Below are positions 8,245 to 17,532 of a DNA stretch of 64,000 nucleotides, piece by piece. The position numbers were made by a program, and so were the translations under genes. The DNA is taken from positions 724,006-788,005 of the forward strand of contig NZ_LT985747.1 in assembly GCF_900289175.1 (NCBI RefSeq), in the 5' to 3' direction. A model generated the notes under the pieces. The model was not told the DNA's origin. It was given only the letters and a program-made list of their open reading frames with translations, and made no database searches. The stretch comes from Paenibacillus faecalis. GTDB lineage: Bacteria; Bacillota; Bacilli; Paenibacillales; Paenibacillaceae. Positions within the stretch are counted from its first letter, which is position 1. Every line of letters starts with the position of its first letter.

Positions 8245-9612
8245 ATGTCCAAAACCAAGATATCGGTTCAGCTATTTCGCTCAAACCATCATCAGGATAA
8301 TGAGATCAAGCTTGGCGAGCGGCTGATAAAACTGCTCCGGATTCCAACAGATCAACCTATACAGCTTGCAATCGGCTCCTTCAGGCAGGAGGTACGCATT
8401 ATACCAGGCAAAAAATCGACTGTACTCCGTATAAGTCCTTCCCTGTCCAGCAGCTCTGGACTTCTTCCTCGATCCACGCTTAACGTCAAATACAACGCCA
8501 TCGATAAACTATTACGGCTCGGTCCCGTAATCGGAGTGATGATAAGTCGTTATGATCCGGATGAACCAAGCAAACCTTTCGGATCGATCTCATCATTTTG
8601 CATGGAGATGGTCAATGCCTGCCAAAAATTAGGCGCGTACGTATACTTTTTCACCCCTGAAATGATTGCTCCAGACCTGTTAACCCTTGAAGCGGTGCAG
8701 TATGACGAAGACTGGAAGAAGGGGCCCGTACCTATACCTGATGTCATTAACAACCGGCTTTCCACTCGTAAATTGGAGAATAGTCCTAGCGTACAGCATT
8801 TTATGAAAGAAGTAAAATCCCGTTTGGGCACACACATTTTTAATGAAAAGTTTCTGGATAAAACGGAAGTATTTGATGCACTGGGCTCTAATGAAAAACT
8901 AAAGAAATACTTACCCGAATCCTATTCATTAAAAAGCTACCCTATTCTTAAAAAAATGTGCACTGCCCATTCAACAGTCTTTCTTAAACCGATTCGAGGA
9001 AGTCTGGGCAAAGGCATTATCCGTATCACACGTCAGGAAAACGGCAGCTATCAGACACTGACCACTTCACTTGAAGGAATTAAAAAAAACAGCTATCCGT
9101 CACTGCCGAAACTGTTCAGCAGCCTTTCCGGCAAAATCAAAAAAAATCGCTATCAAATTCAGCAAGGACTGAACCTGGTCCGACTCCATAAACGTAATGT
9201 GGACTTTCGCGCACTAGTCCACAAAAACAAAAAAGGAAGGTGGAGCCTAACATCCATTGTAGCCAGAATTGCGGGAGGAAACCATTATGTATCCAATCTC
9301 GCCCGTGGAGGATCACTATCCACGGTTAAAGATGCGCTTGCCACGAGCGGTATTCCGCCTGCCGCAAAACTATCGGCTGGTGCACGCATGGAACGAGCCG
9401 CACTCGACATCGCCAAAGGGATCGAAGAGGCCATTCCTTATCATTTTGGAGAACTTGGTATCGATTTGGCTGTGGATACTACGGGGCGAATCTGGCTGCT
9501 GGAAGTTAACTCCAAACCGTCCAAGGGCGATAATGCCCCTCTCAATGTTCAGAAAGTTCGTCCATCAGCAATACGCCTTGTACAATACAGCCATTATTTG
9601 ACTGGCTATTGA
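8245..9612 (+). CDS. YheD-like spore-coat-associated ATP-grasp protein (1)
   Basis: 455 aa. Residues 1-100 form the extra N-terminal domain found in YheD. The rest is the YheC/D ATP-grasp fold. Seen are the substrate-side segment DVINNRLSTRK, the nucleotide loop FLKPIRGSLGKGI, the QQGLNLVRL strand and the metal-binding end LLEVNSKPSKG. B. subtilis YheC and YheD are annotated as endospore coat-associated proteins. Their reaction is unknown, but ATP-grasp enzymes usually join a carboxylate to an amine. GGAAGGAG precedes the ATG at 8245. First of five tandem paralogues. Confidence 0.88.
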   Translation: MSKTKISVQLFRSNHHQDNEIKLGERLIKLLRIPTDQPIQLAIGSFRQEVRIIPGKKSTVLRISPSLSSSSGLLPRSTLNVKYNAIDKLLRLGPVIGVMISRYDPDEPSKPFGSISSFCMEMVNACQKLGAYVYFFTPEMIAPDLLTLEAVQYDEDWKKGPVPIPDVINNRLSTRKLENSPSVQHFMKEVKSRLGTHIFNEKFLDKTEVFDALGSNEKLKKYLPESYSLKSYPILKKMCTAHSTVFLKPIRGSLGKGIIRITRQENGSYQTLTTSLEGIKKNSYPSLPKLFSSLSGKIKKNRYQIQQGLNLVRLHKRNVDFRALVHKNKKGRWSLTSIVARIAGGNHYVSNLARGGSLSTVKDALATSGIPPAAKLSAGARMERAALDIAKGIEEAIPYHFGELGIDLAVDTTGRIWLLEVNSKPSKGDNAPLNVQKVRPSAIRLVQYSHYLTGY

Positions 9613-9625
9613 AAAGGAGCAGGCT

Positions 9626-10753
9626 ATGCCCTCTGATAACAACCTTGGTACACTCGGTGTCATGGTGTGCCGGAGAACAGGCACGCCTCCTTTCGCGGAG
9701 AAAGAGTTCCTACGTGAATTATGCCTGGCCTCGTCCTGCCTTGACATTACCGTATTTGTTTTTTCTCCGGAAGATAAACAGAATACACCCGAGCGAAATG
9801 ACCAGATTCCTGGCTATACCTACAGAAACGGAAGCTGGGAAAAGAGTAGCTTTCCTGTCCCGGATATTATATATGATCGCTGCCTCTTTAAAAACATTGG
9901 TGAAACTTCTGCCGTGGCGACGTTTTTAGGCAATCTGCCTGACAAACGTTGGTGGTGGTTATCGCGAGGATTGCCTGGGAAAAAGCGAGTATATGATCTT
10001 CTAAAGCGTGAGCAGCGCCTCGCGCCATATCTACCACATACGTTAACCTATACCGGAAATGATTCACTAAAAATGGCTATATCCATGTTTGACGGAAAGC
10101 TGTTTTTGAAACCCAGCGGAGGCTCACACGGCAAACACACCCTCTTTGTTGATTGTACCGATCATAAAATTGCCTACTTGCAAGGAAGGAATCGAGACAA
10201 TTCCATTTTCAAAACAACTTTGCCGACCTCTGAATTGGCCTCCAGGATAAAAAAGTTCACCGAAGGACGCCGCTTTATCATTCAGCCATATTTAACATTA
10301 ACCAGTCGCGATGGCAGGCCCTATGATGTCAGAGTATTGGTTCAAAAAAATGCACAGGGTCTCTGGACGACAACAGGGATGGCCATTCGTCAGGGTTCAG
10401 CCGAAGGAATAACCTCCAATCTTCATGGCGGAGGAACAGCGTTACCTGTCTCTGTCTTTCTGGAATCTGAATTCGGTGCTCTCACAGCAGAACACATTAT
10501 CACCTGCATCAAACAGCTGAGCGACCTCATTCCCCCGATACTTGAAGGCGGATTTGGCCGTCTGGGCGAACTCGGCATCGATTTCGGAATAGAATATTCC
10601 GGAAAGGTATGGCTGCTTGAGGTCAATTCAAAACCGGGGCGGCTCGCATTCAGACAAACAGGGGACATTCCGGCAGCAAAGCTGTCAGTGGAGAACCCCC
10701 TCCGTTATGCACGTTATTTATTGCTTCGACAACTTAGGAGGGTTAATACATGA
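9626..10753 (+). CDS. YheC-like ATP-grasp protein (2)
   Basis: 375 aa, without the YheD N-terminal domain. The family motifs are IIYDRCLFK, the glycine loop FLKPSGGSHGKHT, IIQPYLTL and the C-terminal WLLEVNSKPGR. AAAGGAG lies before the ATG, 13 nt after the previous stop. The next gene starts inside its stop codon (ATGA overlap), which indicates translational coupling. The glycine loop has His-Thr where the paralogues have Gly-Ile, so nucleotide contacts may differ. Spore-coat association is inferred from family annotation. Confidence 0.87.
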   Translation: MPSDNNLGTLGVMVCRRTGTPPFAEKEFLRELCLASSCLDITVFVFSPEDKQNTPERNDQIPGYTYRNGSWEKSSFPVPDIIYDRCLFKNIGETSAVATFLGNLPDKRWWWLSRGLPGKKRVYDLLKREQRLAPYLPHTLTYTGNDSLKMAISMFDGKLFLKPSGGSHGKHTLFVDCTDHKIAYLQGRNRDNSIFKTTLPTSELASRIKKFTEGRRFIIQPYLTLTSRDGRPYDVRVLVQKNAQGLWTTTGMAIRQGSAEGITSNLHGGGTALPVSVFLESEFGALTAEHIITCIKQLSDLIPPILEGGFGRLGELGIDFGIEYSGKVWLLEVNSKPGRLAFRQTGDIPAAKLSVENPLRYARYLLLRQLRRVNT

Positions 10754-12123
10754 GTTTGACTTTTATTAATGTTCATTTCTCGCAACAGCCCGAAAAAGTG
10801 GTCTTTATGTCCAGCTCGCTCATGAAAAGCCTGGGACTTGCAAGCAGAAAACAAATCAAGCTCCGACTGGGCAGAAATACCGTATCAGCTACTGTAAAAA
10901 GTACAGAACGTTCCGGGAAACATTTGTTTTTAAGCTCGGGCATCCGAAACAGTCTTCATGTTCCTAGAAGCGGGCCTGTTTACGTTCATATGACCAAGGA
11001 TGTAGAGGTTCAGATCGGCCCGGTAGTCGGAGTATTGTCCGATGGACCCGCCAATCCATCCACTCCTTTCGGTGCACGAACCGCTTACATTAAACAGCTC
11101 CTTCGTGAAGGCAATAAAAAAATGTTCGTTTATGCCTTTACTCCCCGGGATATCAATTGGCAGCGGGAAACCGTTCATGCCTATATGTTAGGAGCCAGCG
11201 GCCAATTTATCCGCAAAACCGTGCCCCTTCCAGATGTTGTCTACAACAGACTGCCGAGCAGACGTACAGATTTCTCGCCTTTTACCAATCAGCTGAGAGA
11301 TCGGTTTTTAAAACGAAATATATCCTTTTTCAACTGGGCTTTCTTTAATAAATCTGAAATTAACAGCCAGCTGGAAAATGATGTGATGGCGGGAAGATTT
11401 GTTCCAGAAACGTATTCGAACCCAAGTCCCGAACGTATAAAAGATATGCTTGAGCGCCATCGGTTCGTATACTATAAACCTTCTGCAGGAAGCCTCGGCA
11501 ACGGCATATACCGACTTACCTACCAACCTAAAAAAGGTTACTTTGCTCGTTATAGCGGCGCCAGGGGAAACACGCTGTTGAAGTTCCCCAAATTCAATAG
11601 CCTTATGCGACTGCTGCAATCCAAACACGGCGCCAGCCTGAAAAACTACGTTATCCAGCAGGGTATTCGACTGATCGAAATTGATGGATGTCCTATTGAT
11701 TTCCGCTTTCACATGCACAAAGACGGAAAAAACCGTTGGGTACCTGTCGGAATCGGAGCCAAAAAGGCCGGACGGGGAAGCGTAACGACCCATGTCAAAA
11801 ACGGGGGCTCATTGATGACTCCAGAACAGGCTCTTAACCGTGCGTTCGGTGTAAGGGGGCGGGAGGTTTTGGAAAGAGCAAAGCAAGTGGCTATCATACT
11901 TTCAGAAGCCATTGAAAACCATCACCCCCATGTCTTGGCGGAAATCGGATTCGATATTGGAATTGATGAAGATGAGAGAATCTGGATGTTTGAGGCCAAC
12001 TCAAAGCCGGGCCGCTCCATCTTCAATCACCCTTCCCTTCGAGTCGAAGGAAAAGCGTCAATTGAACATATTTTTGAGCACTGCTTATATCTCGGCGGGT
12101 TCTACAGGGGGAATGATTCGTGA
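10750..12123 (+). CDS. YheD-like ATP-grasp protein (3)
   Basis: 457 aa with an N-terminal domain of about 100 residues like paralogue 1 (SLMKSLGLASRKQIKLRLG). The ATP-grasp core shows VVYNRLPSRR, YYKPSAGSLGNGIY, IQQGIRLIEIDG and MFEANSKPGRS. Its ATG overlaps the stop of the preceding gene, and the next gene begins with a GTG overlapping its own stop, so genes 2 to 4 form one translationally coupled unit. The metal-site segment reads FEANSKP instead of LEVNSKP. Confidence 0.88.
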   Translation: MSLTFINVHFSQQPEKVVFMSSSLMKSLGLASRKQIKLRLGRNTVSATVKSTERSGKHLFLSSGIRNSLHVPRSGPVYVHMTKDVEVQIGPVVGVLSDGPANPSTPFGARTAYIKQLLREGNKKMFVYAFTPRDINWQRETVHAYMLGASGQFIRKTVPLPDVVYNRLPSRRTDFSPFTNQLRDRFLKRNISFFNWAFFNKSEINSQLENDVMAGRFVPETYSNPSPERIKDMLERHRFVYYKPSAGSLGNGIYRLTYQPKKGYFARYSGARGNTLLKFPKFNSLMRLLQSKHGASLKNYVIQQGIRLIEIDGCPIDFRFHMHKDGKNRWVPVGIGAKKAGRGSVTTHVKNGGSLMTPEQALNRAFGVRGREVLERAKQVAIILSEAIENHHPHVLAEIGFDIGIDEDERIWMFEANSKPGRSIFNHPSLRVEGKASIEHIFEHCLYLGGFYRGNDS

Positions 12124-13235
12124 TCCATCGAGTTGAGGAGGATACCAAACCTGTTGTCGCGATTCTTACCATGCATGATTCCGAGCGTCAGTTTCGGGGA
12201 AATCGGCAAAATTTTCACGAAATCATCAAGACCGGAAAAGATAAGGGATATCTCGTCTACGTAGTTACTGTACGCGATCTAAAACTGAAAGCTGATACGA
12301 TCAGAGGTTTTATATCAAACGGCGATCCCCATACCTGGGAGCAGAGAATGTTTCCTCTGCCCCAGGTTATCTATAACCGCATTCCTTACCGTGAAGATGA
12401 AATAAAACCGCGAGTGCGGCGAAAAATAAAACAATGCATTCTTCATCCTCACATAGAGATTTACAATCCGTTTTTCTTTAACAAACGAAAGTTAATTACC
12501 TGGCTATGCAAATCACAACTGACACGTAAATGGGCGCCGATCACCAAAAAGCTGAAAGGTCTGCCATCACTCTATGATATGATAAGGCGCTGTTCATACC
12601 TGTACCTCAAGCCGGAAGAGGGAAAGGCCGGACAAGGGATTATGAGGCTGAAATATCAAAAAAGCAAACCGATGCCATATCGACTGCAGATTCAAAATAA
12701 TAAAAACAGTATCACCTACAAATCAGCATCACTGGAACGGGTATGGGGACGTATCTGTAAAGAAACCAAAGGTGCTCCTTACATTATTCAACAAGGAATC
12801 GAATTGACAGCCGTACATGGTCGTGCCTTTGATCTTCGGCTTCTGGTTCAGAAGTCGGATCTCGGCGTGTGGGGGGTCACCGGCATTGGCGCCCGTATGG
12901 CAGGTACCCGAAGTATTACTACTCACGTTCCTCGCGGCGGCACGATCGAAGACCCGGAAAAGCTTCTCCCGAGCCTTTTCGGATCGGAAGAAACCGAAGT
13001 CATCTTGAACAAAGTTCGGAATGCGGCCGTGCATATTGCCAAGCAGATTGAGTGGGGATGCCGATACAAATTGGGTGAAATGTCAATGGACCTTGGGCTG
13101 GATACGTCCGGAGGGCTATGGTTCTTCGAGGCAAACTCCAGACCGATGAAATTTGATGAGCCCTCTATCCGCAAACGCTCGCTTGAGCGAATTTTCGATT
13201 ACTGCGATTATCTCATAGAGAAACAAGTAAATTAA
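12120..13235 (+). CDS. YheC-like ATP-grasp protein (4)
   Basis: 371 aa, starting with a GTG that overlaps the previous stop, with AGGGGGA upstream. Motifs are VIYNRIPYRED, the loop YLKPEEGKAGQGIM, IIQQGIELTAVHG and FFEANSRPMKF. Compared with the paralogues the metal-site Lys is replaced by Arg (NSRP) and the glycine loop is altered (EEGKAGQG). This copy may have diverged in substrate or activity. It is followed directly by the GNAT-like reading frame. Confidence 0.87.
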   Translation: MIHRVEEDTKPVVAILTMHDSERQFRGNRQNFHEIIKTGKDKGYLVYVVTVRDLKLKADTIRGFISNGDPHTWEQRMFPLPQVIYNRIPYREDEIKPRVRRKIKQCILHPHIEIYNPFFFNKRKLITWLCKSQLTRKWAPITKKLKGLPSLYDMIRRCSYLYLKPEEGKAGQGIMRLKYQKSKPMPYRLQIQNNKNSITYKSASLERVWGRICKETKGAPYIIQQGIELTAVHGRAFDLRLLVQKSDLGVWGVTGIGARMAGTRSITTHVPRGGTIEDPEKLLPSLFGSEETEVILNKVRNAAVHIAKQIEWGCRYKLGEMSMDLGLDTSGGLWFFEANSRPMKFDEPSIRKRSLERIFDYCDYLIEKQVN

Positions 13236-13255
13236 TTTTAGAAGGAGGGGATCAT

Positions 13256-13767
13256 GTGGAGATCAGCTCTATCTTGCCCGACAGTTCGGTAGAATGGCCG
13301 GACATTCGTCAGCAGTGTTATGATTTTTTGTGCCGATTCGGCAGCAGACGTCTCTCCTCTGAAGGATGCAGCATCCTGCAAAATATGCATTATGATCAGC
13401 TCCAGCTTCCAGGTACTTCACTCATAGCAGCAACCGTTCGCGGCGAGCTTGGCAAGATACCTGTTGGCATATGCTTTACGGCAGGATTCGGAGAAGATGC
13501 TTGCCTGATTGCCGTTCATCCGCTTTACAGGAAACGGCGTATCGGCACCTCGCTGATCCTCTTCCAGCTGTCAAAATTAAAGCATATGCACTGCAATGTA
13601 GCCATTGACCATATTCAGCTCTTAAGATGTGTTTTCATGCCGGTATGCAAGCTATAGCTTTAAAAAAAGGGCCTTCAGGTAAGCCTGCCCTGGTCATGAG
13701 GGGAGAATATAAAATACCTGATGGCGCTTTTAATAATTTGGACTTAGACTCTTACTCAAGAAGGTGA
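13256..13767 (+). pseudogene. Frameshifted GNAT acetyltransferase
   Basis: The frame opens with GTG after GAAGGAGGGG and encodes about 122 residues of a GNAT-type acetyltransferase. The acetyl-CoA loop is visible as HPLYRKRRIGTSLI. The frame then ends early after CNVAIDHIQLLR at 13655-13657. Adding one base near 13622-13628, in the short A run of TTAAGATG, continues the protein in another frame as KMCFHAGMQAIALKKGP and on to a TGA at 13765, giving about 170 aa, the usual GNAT size. The gene is either broken by a 1-bp deletion, carries a sequencing error, or is read by frameshifting. It sits inside the yheC/D run 7 nt before the next gene. Confidence 0.75.
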
Positions 13768-13773
13768 AGCTCT

Positions 13774-14883
13774 GTGTCTCAACCCGTCTTAGGTATCCTG
13801 ACACTGTATTTGAACAACCGGAAAAGGCTTGAAGAGGTCCCTGTCTATGAACGTATGATTAGCGAAGGACGTGAATTGGGGCTGGATGTATTTGTATTTA
13901 CACCTGCCGATGTGAATTCATCCAAGAGACTTATCCACGCTCTGCAATTCAATCCGGACACAGGCAGATGGACCAGGCGGTGGCGCTCTTTTCCTCATAT
14001 GATCTTTGACCGCTCCCGTATTCAAAAAAGTGAACGATTCCAGCAATTATTACGCTTTCGATCACGTTATAATCATCTGTTGTTTCTGAACAAGCCGCTG
14101 CGTAATAAATGGACTGTTCATCAGACACTTTTCGAGGTTAGACGATTCAAGCCTCATTTGCCGGACACGATGCTGGTAAACAGTATCGGAGATGTTAATC
14201 GGATGCTAGATAAATACGATGCGGTCTACCTGAAGCCGATCAACGGAACAGGGGGACGCGGTATTTTACGAATATCTAAAAGCAATAGCTCTTCCTATGA
14301 AATTCGCGGACGAAATACGGATCGGAGTATCATCACCCCGAAACGGATTCCTGCAGCCATGCTTGCTTCTTATTTGGCCGGATGGGACGTCAAGGGCCGT
14401 TATTTGGTACAGGAAGGAATTCCACTTGAACTGCCGAACGGAAGGGTGCATGATTACCGAATGCTTGTGCAGAAAAACGGATTCGGGGAATGGGAAGTCA
14501 CCGGTTGTGTGGGCCGGGTCGGAGCCATTAACAGCGTAACTTCGAATCTCCACGGAGGCGGAAGAGCAACCGGGATGGACGAACTGCTGGAAGAATGGAT
14601 TCCTGATGCGGAAAAACGTGAAAGAGTACGAAGGGATTCCGCAAAACTCGGCATCGATGTATCCCGCTACCTTGAAGAACAATACGGGGCGCTTTGCGAA
14701 CTTGCACTGGATCTGGCTATCGACAAATCCGGCCGAACCCTGCTTTTAGAAGTGAATCCGAAACCATCACGCGAAGTATTCTCTCAGGTTGGCGATAAAA
14801 ATGCTTACCGTATCTCCTTAATAAGACCTCTGGAATATGCACTTTGGGTTTACAACCACCGTAAACATTCCAAAAACGCCTGA
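13774..14883 (+). CDS. YheC-like ATP-grasp protein (5)
   Basis: 369 aa starting at GTG, with AAGAAGGTGA as ribosome site. Core motifs are MIFDRSRIQKSE, YLKPINGTGGRGIL, LVQEGIPLELPNG and LLLEVNPKPSRE. The last differs from the LEVNSKP of paralogues 1 and 2. It ends the + strand array and is closed by a strong terminator. As with the other copies, the family is linked to spore coats in Bacillus and the reaction is not known. Confidence 0.87.
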   Translation: MSQPVLGILTLYLNNRKRLEEVPVYERMISEGRELGLDVFVFTPADVNSSKRLIHALQFNPDTGRWTRRWRSFPHMIFDRSRIQKSERFQQLLRFRSRYNHLLFLNKPLRNKWTVHQTLFEVRRFKPHLPDTMLVNSIGDVNRMLDKYDAVYLKPINGTGGRGILRISKSNSSSYEIRGRNTDRSIITPKRIPAAMLASYLAGWDVKGRYLVQEGIPLELPNGRVHDYRMLVQKNGFGEWEVTGCVGRVGAINSVTSNLHGGGRATGMDELLEEWIPDAEKRERVRRDSAKLGIDVSRYLEEQYGALCELALDLAIDKSGRTLLLEVNPKPSREVFSQVGDKNAYRISLIRPLEYALWVYNHRKHSKNA

Positions 14884-14933
14884 AACGTCATCACTGTATC
14901 ATACAAACAAAATAGATATCATAAAAAAACATA

Positions 14934-14975
14934 GGGCTGTTTCAAAAGATCCAAAGATTTTGAAACAGCCCTGTT
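14934..14975. terminator. Bidirectional terminator after the yheC/D array
   Basis: GGGCTGTTTCAAAA (14934-14947) is a perfect complement of TTTTGAAACAGCCC (14958-14971). It separates the convergent yheC-like gene and HAD phosphatase gene. Confidence 0.9.
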
Positions 14976-14989
14976 ATTCAAAAAGGCAA

Positions 14990-15700
14990 TTATTCAACAG
15001 CGTTTTCATACAGATTCAACAGCTGAGGGAAAGATGTAATAATGGCATCCGAACCGTTCAGCTCCTGGTCATCTCCAAACCCTGCATACTGGCAGCCGAT
15101 AACAGTCTGTCCGTTTTTCTTACCTGCTTCTACATCAGATGAACGGTCTCCCACCATCCATGCGCGCTTGATTCCATGATTTTCAAGAAGCAAGGCAACC
15201 AAATCTACCTTCGAAGCTGTAGCGTGTTGACCCGCACTGTATAGTTCCTCAAACAACGGCATAATATTGCGAGCCTCTGCGATACCCTTTACATAATGCT
15301 CCAGGCCGTTGCTTGCTATGAACAATCGAACCCCTCGGCGCTTAAGCTCCTGCAGCGTCTCTTCCACTCCGGGGTATAGTACAGCATCCGCATTTTTCAA
15401 CCCCTCCAACTCCAGTTGGAGCAGCAGCTCGTCGGCACGGCGATGAGCTTCAGGCGTACCTTCTGGCAGTACAATTTTCCAAATATCCTCAAGCAGCATC
15501 CCTAGGCAGCCCAGCATCACTTCTTCTTTCGGTGTCTCTCCCGTATGAAGACCTTCCTCCCGCAATATGTCGAACATTTTATGATAGGCTGGCAAAAGCA
15601 GGGTCTCTGTCTGAAACAACGTTCCATCCATATCAAATATGATCGCTTCCGGTTTGGTCAGCCTTACGTTTCTCTCCATCTTCCTGTCATTCCCTTCCAT
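14990..15700 (-). CDS. HAD-superfamily phosphatase
   Basis: 236 aa with all four HAD motifs: FDMDGTL (nucleophile and acid/base Asp), IASNG, the Lys of ATASKVDLV, and GDRSSDVEAG for the metal site. The helical cap between motifs I and II places it with phosphoglycolate-phosphatase-like enzymes. The substrate cannot be told. Two starts are possible: the ATG at 15700 with GAGGA upstream, or an ATG 21 nt downstream with its own site. It stands alone between terminators and divergent genes. Confidence 0.88.
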   Translation of the reverse strand: MEGNDRKMERNVRLTKPEAIIFDMDGTLFQTETLLLPAYHKMFDILREEGLHTGETPKEEVMLGCLGMLLEDIWKIVLPEGTPEAHRRADELLLQLELEGLKNADAVLYPGVEETLQELKRRGVRLFIASNGLEHYVKGIAEARNIMPLFEELYSAGQHATASKVDLVALLLENHGIKRAWMVGDRSSDVEAGKKNGQTVIGCQYAGFGDDQELNGSDAIITSFPQLLNLYENAVE

Positions 15701-15893
15701 TCATTCCTCGATGATAATTAGTACACTCCCCCCATCATAAAGGAAGCTTGTCCCCCCTGCAAACGACATTCTCACAAATACAACAAATGATGACAAATAA
15801 TATACAAACTATTTACGATTTAAATTGTTTATAAATATAGAGCGAAAAATGTCTACTGATTCACATCCGTGAGGAGAAAGGACCATATCAAAA

Positions 15894-16160
15894 ATGGAGA
15901 ACAATGATCTTACCCTTGAGCTTCGCGAGCTGCACAGCCGTATTGAAACAGAACTTGACAATTACAGCGAAGAAGAACAAGCTGTCATTCTCAATCATTT
16001 TTTAAATCGATTGGAGAAAAAACATAAGACCAATCAAATCATGGATATTAAAGAAGTCTGGCGCCCCCCGTACCTCTGGCTTCTCGTTGCCGGTGGGATC
16101 GCTTTTCCCGTTCTTCTGTATATTATTTTCGTGTGGACGTCGCTGTTGCTTGAAACTTGA
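15894..16160 (+). CDS. Small single-pass membrane protein, unknown
   Basis: 88 aa. The first 60 residues are acidic and helical (SRIETELDNYSEEEQ). A single membrane helix follows near the C-terminus (LWLLVAGGIAFPVLLYIIFV). GGAGAAAGGA lies upstream of the ATG. It is convergent with cotJC and ends at a shared terminator. No family is recognised. Confidence 0.65.
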   Translation: MENNDLTLELRELHSRIETELDNYSEEEQAVILNHFLNRLEKKHKTNQIMDIKEVWRPPYLWLLVAGGIAFPVLLYIIFVWTSLLLET

Positions 16161-16174
16161 AAACGAAAAAATGA

Positions 16175-16203
16175 ATCAGGCCACCTTGGTGGGTGACCTG
16201 ATA
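16175..16203. terminator. Bidirectional terminator between the 88-aa gene and cotJC
   Basis: ATCAGGCCACC (16175-16185) pairs with GGTGACCTGAT (16192-16202) with one mismatch. The minus strand then reads TCATTTTTTCG. Confidence 0.8.
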
Positions 16204-16208
16204 TGGTT

Positions 16209-16778
16209 TTAAAAAATCTTTTTTGCCGCCCGATCTTCCTTAATAATTTCAACGGCCTCCCGAAAACGGATCGCATGAATGATTTCTCTTTCCCGCAAAA
16301 ACTTCAGGCTGTCCTGGAGGTCCACATCATCTGTCATATCAATCAGCCACTGATATGTAGCTCTCGCTTTCTCTTCCGCCGCAATGTCCTCGTACAGATC
16401 CGCGATGGGGTCGCCCTTGGCTTGAATATAGCTCGCTGTCCAAGGCACACCCCCCGCATTCTCGTAGTATAAAGCCTTGTCATGATTCGCATAATGGGCA
16501 CCGAGACCGGCAGCCTTCATCTGCTCCACCGTAGCATCCTTCGTCAGCTTGTATACCATTGTGGCAATCATTTCCAGGTGGGCAAATTCCTCCGTCCCGA
16601 TATCGTTTAACACACCGATCACTTTATCTGGAATCGTATACCGCTGATTCAAATATCGCAAAGCCGCCGCTAGCTCTCCATCGGCTCCTCCATACTGTTC
16701 GATCAGGAATTTAGCCATCATCGGATCACATTTACTGACCCTCACGGGATACTGCAGCTTTTTCTCATATACCCACAT
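16209..16778 (-). CDS. cotJC: CotJC spore-coat manganese catalase-like protein
   Basis: 189 aa from the ATG at 16778 (MWVYEKKLQYPVRVSK), the same start and length as B. subtilis CotJC. AAGGAGGCGG lies upstream, so the longer frame to 16835 is not used. The di-manganese catalase family signature is clear in EQYGGADGELAAALRYLNQ, DIGTEEFAHLEMIATMVY and DIAAEEKARATYQWLI, which supply the bridging Glu/His ligands. The protein is part of the inner coat in Bacillus, and cotJ is a sigma-E operon there. Last gene of cotJABC. Confidence 0.95.
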   Translation of the reverse strand: MWVYEKKLQYPVRVSKCDPMMAKFLIEQYGGADGELAAALRYLNQRYTIPDKVIGVLNDIGTEEFAHLEMIATMVYKLTKDATVEQMKAAGLGAHYANHDKALYYENAGGVPWTASYIQAKGDPIADLYEDIAAEEKARATYQWLIDMTDDVDLQDSLKFLREREIIHAIRFREAVEIIKEDRAAKKIF

Positions 16779-16879
16779 GGGATGAACCGCCTCCTTAATT
16801 TTAGCCTTGCTTACAGCCAGGGGAGCCCCGGTCATGAATTCTTCCCGTTATCCGAAGGCAACCTTAGCTGCTGACACCG

Positions 16880-17155
16880 TTACACCTGCCACGGCCATGG
16901 GCTTTCGGACCATTGAAACGGATACCTGCTATAAGCGTGACCAAAATTCATCAAGGGACCATAAAGCTCCTGAAACTGCTTTGCCAATATCATTCGTTCC
17001 TGGGCCATTTTATTGTACTGCTCGATGCTCTTCAGATCATCCGGATGCGTATTGAGATACAAATTAAGCTCCACCAGTACAAAATCAATAGCCTGCAACT
17101 GTTCCAGAAGCTCATAATACCGATGATCTCCAGGTTTAGGTCTGACTTCCTCCAT
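16880..17155 (-). CDS. cotJB: CotJB spore coat protein
   Basis: 91 aa. The segments YYELLEQLQAIDFVLVELNLYLNTHPDD and LYGPLMNFGHAYSRYPFQWSESPWPW are diagnostic of CotJB. GGAGAG lies before the ATG. It starts 3 nt after the cotJA stop and is followed about 100 nt later by cotJC. In B. subtilis it is needed with CotJA and CotJC for coat assembly. Confidence 0.95.
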   Translation of the reverse strand: MEEVRPKPGDHRYYELLEQLQAIDFVLVELNLYLNTHPDDLKSIEQYNKMAQERMILAKQFQELYGPLMNFGHAYSRYPFQWSESPWPWQV

Positions 17156-17158
17156 GAT

Positions 17159-17380
17159 CTACTCTCCTTTCTGTTTCCTTGAATAGTAGGGACTATAGAG
17201 AGCAGGCCACAACGTTCCATGTCTCAGTGCCTCTGCCGGGCTGAACTGGGGCAGGTCAACGGGCTGAAATACGATGTATTGATTTACTGGAACAACATAA
17301 GTTCTATACGGCAGTGGAGGGCAAGGATCAAATGGGCCGCGAAACGGGACGTATACACGTTCCTCTGGATTCGGTTTCAA
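17159..17380 (-). CDS. cotJA: CotJA spore coat protein
   Basis: 73 aa, with the family pattern FDPCPPLPYRTYVVP, FQPVDLPQFSPAEALRHGTLWPALYSPY. The frame is open up to an ATG at 17446, but AAGGAGG sits 8 nt before a TTG at 17380. That start gives a length close to the 82 aa of B. subtilis CotJA, so I use the TTG. First gene of cotJABC; in Bacillus the operon is transcribed by sigma-E in the mother cell. Confidence 0.9.
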   Translation of the reverse strand: MKPNPEERVYVPFRGPFDPCPPLPYRTYVVPVNQYIVFQPVDLPQFSPAEALRHGTLWPALYSPYYSRKQKGE

Positions 17381-17481
17381 AACATTTTCCTCCTTCGCTT
17401 CAAATTTCCCCAAGAAGCACAAAATATCGCTCTTCGTAACTAACATATGTCATTCGCCCAGAAAATGAACCCGAAAAATAT

Positions 17482-17520
17482 AAAAAACCCTTTTCTCCGC
17501 TCAAATAACGGAAAAAAGGG
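17482..17520 (-). terminator. Terminator-like hairpin upstream of cotJA
   Basis: CCCTTTT-TCCG pairs with CGGA-AAAAGGG, followed on the minus strand by TTTTTT. It ends the transcript of the ytvI-like gene at 17533. Confidence 0.85.
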
Positions 17521-17532
17521 GTATTCGCCATC

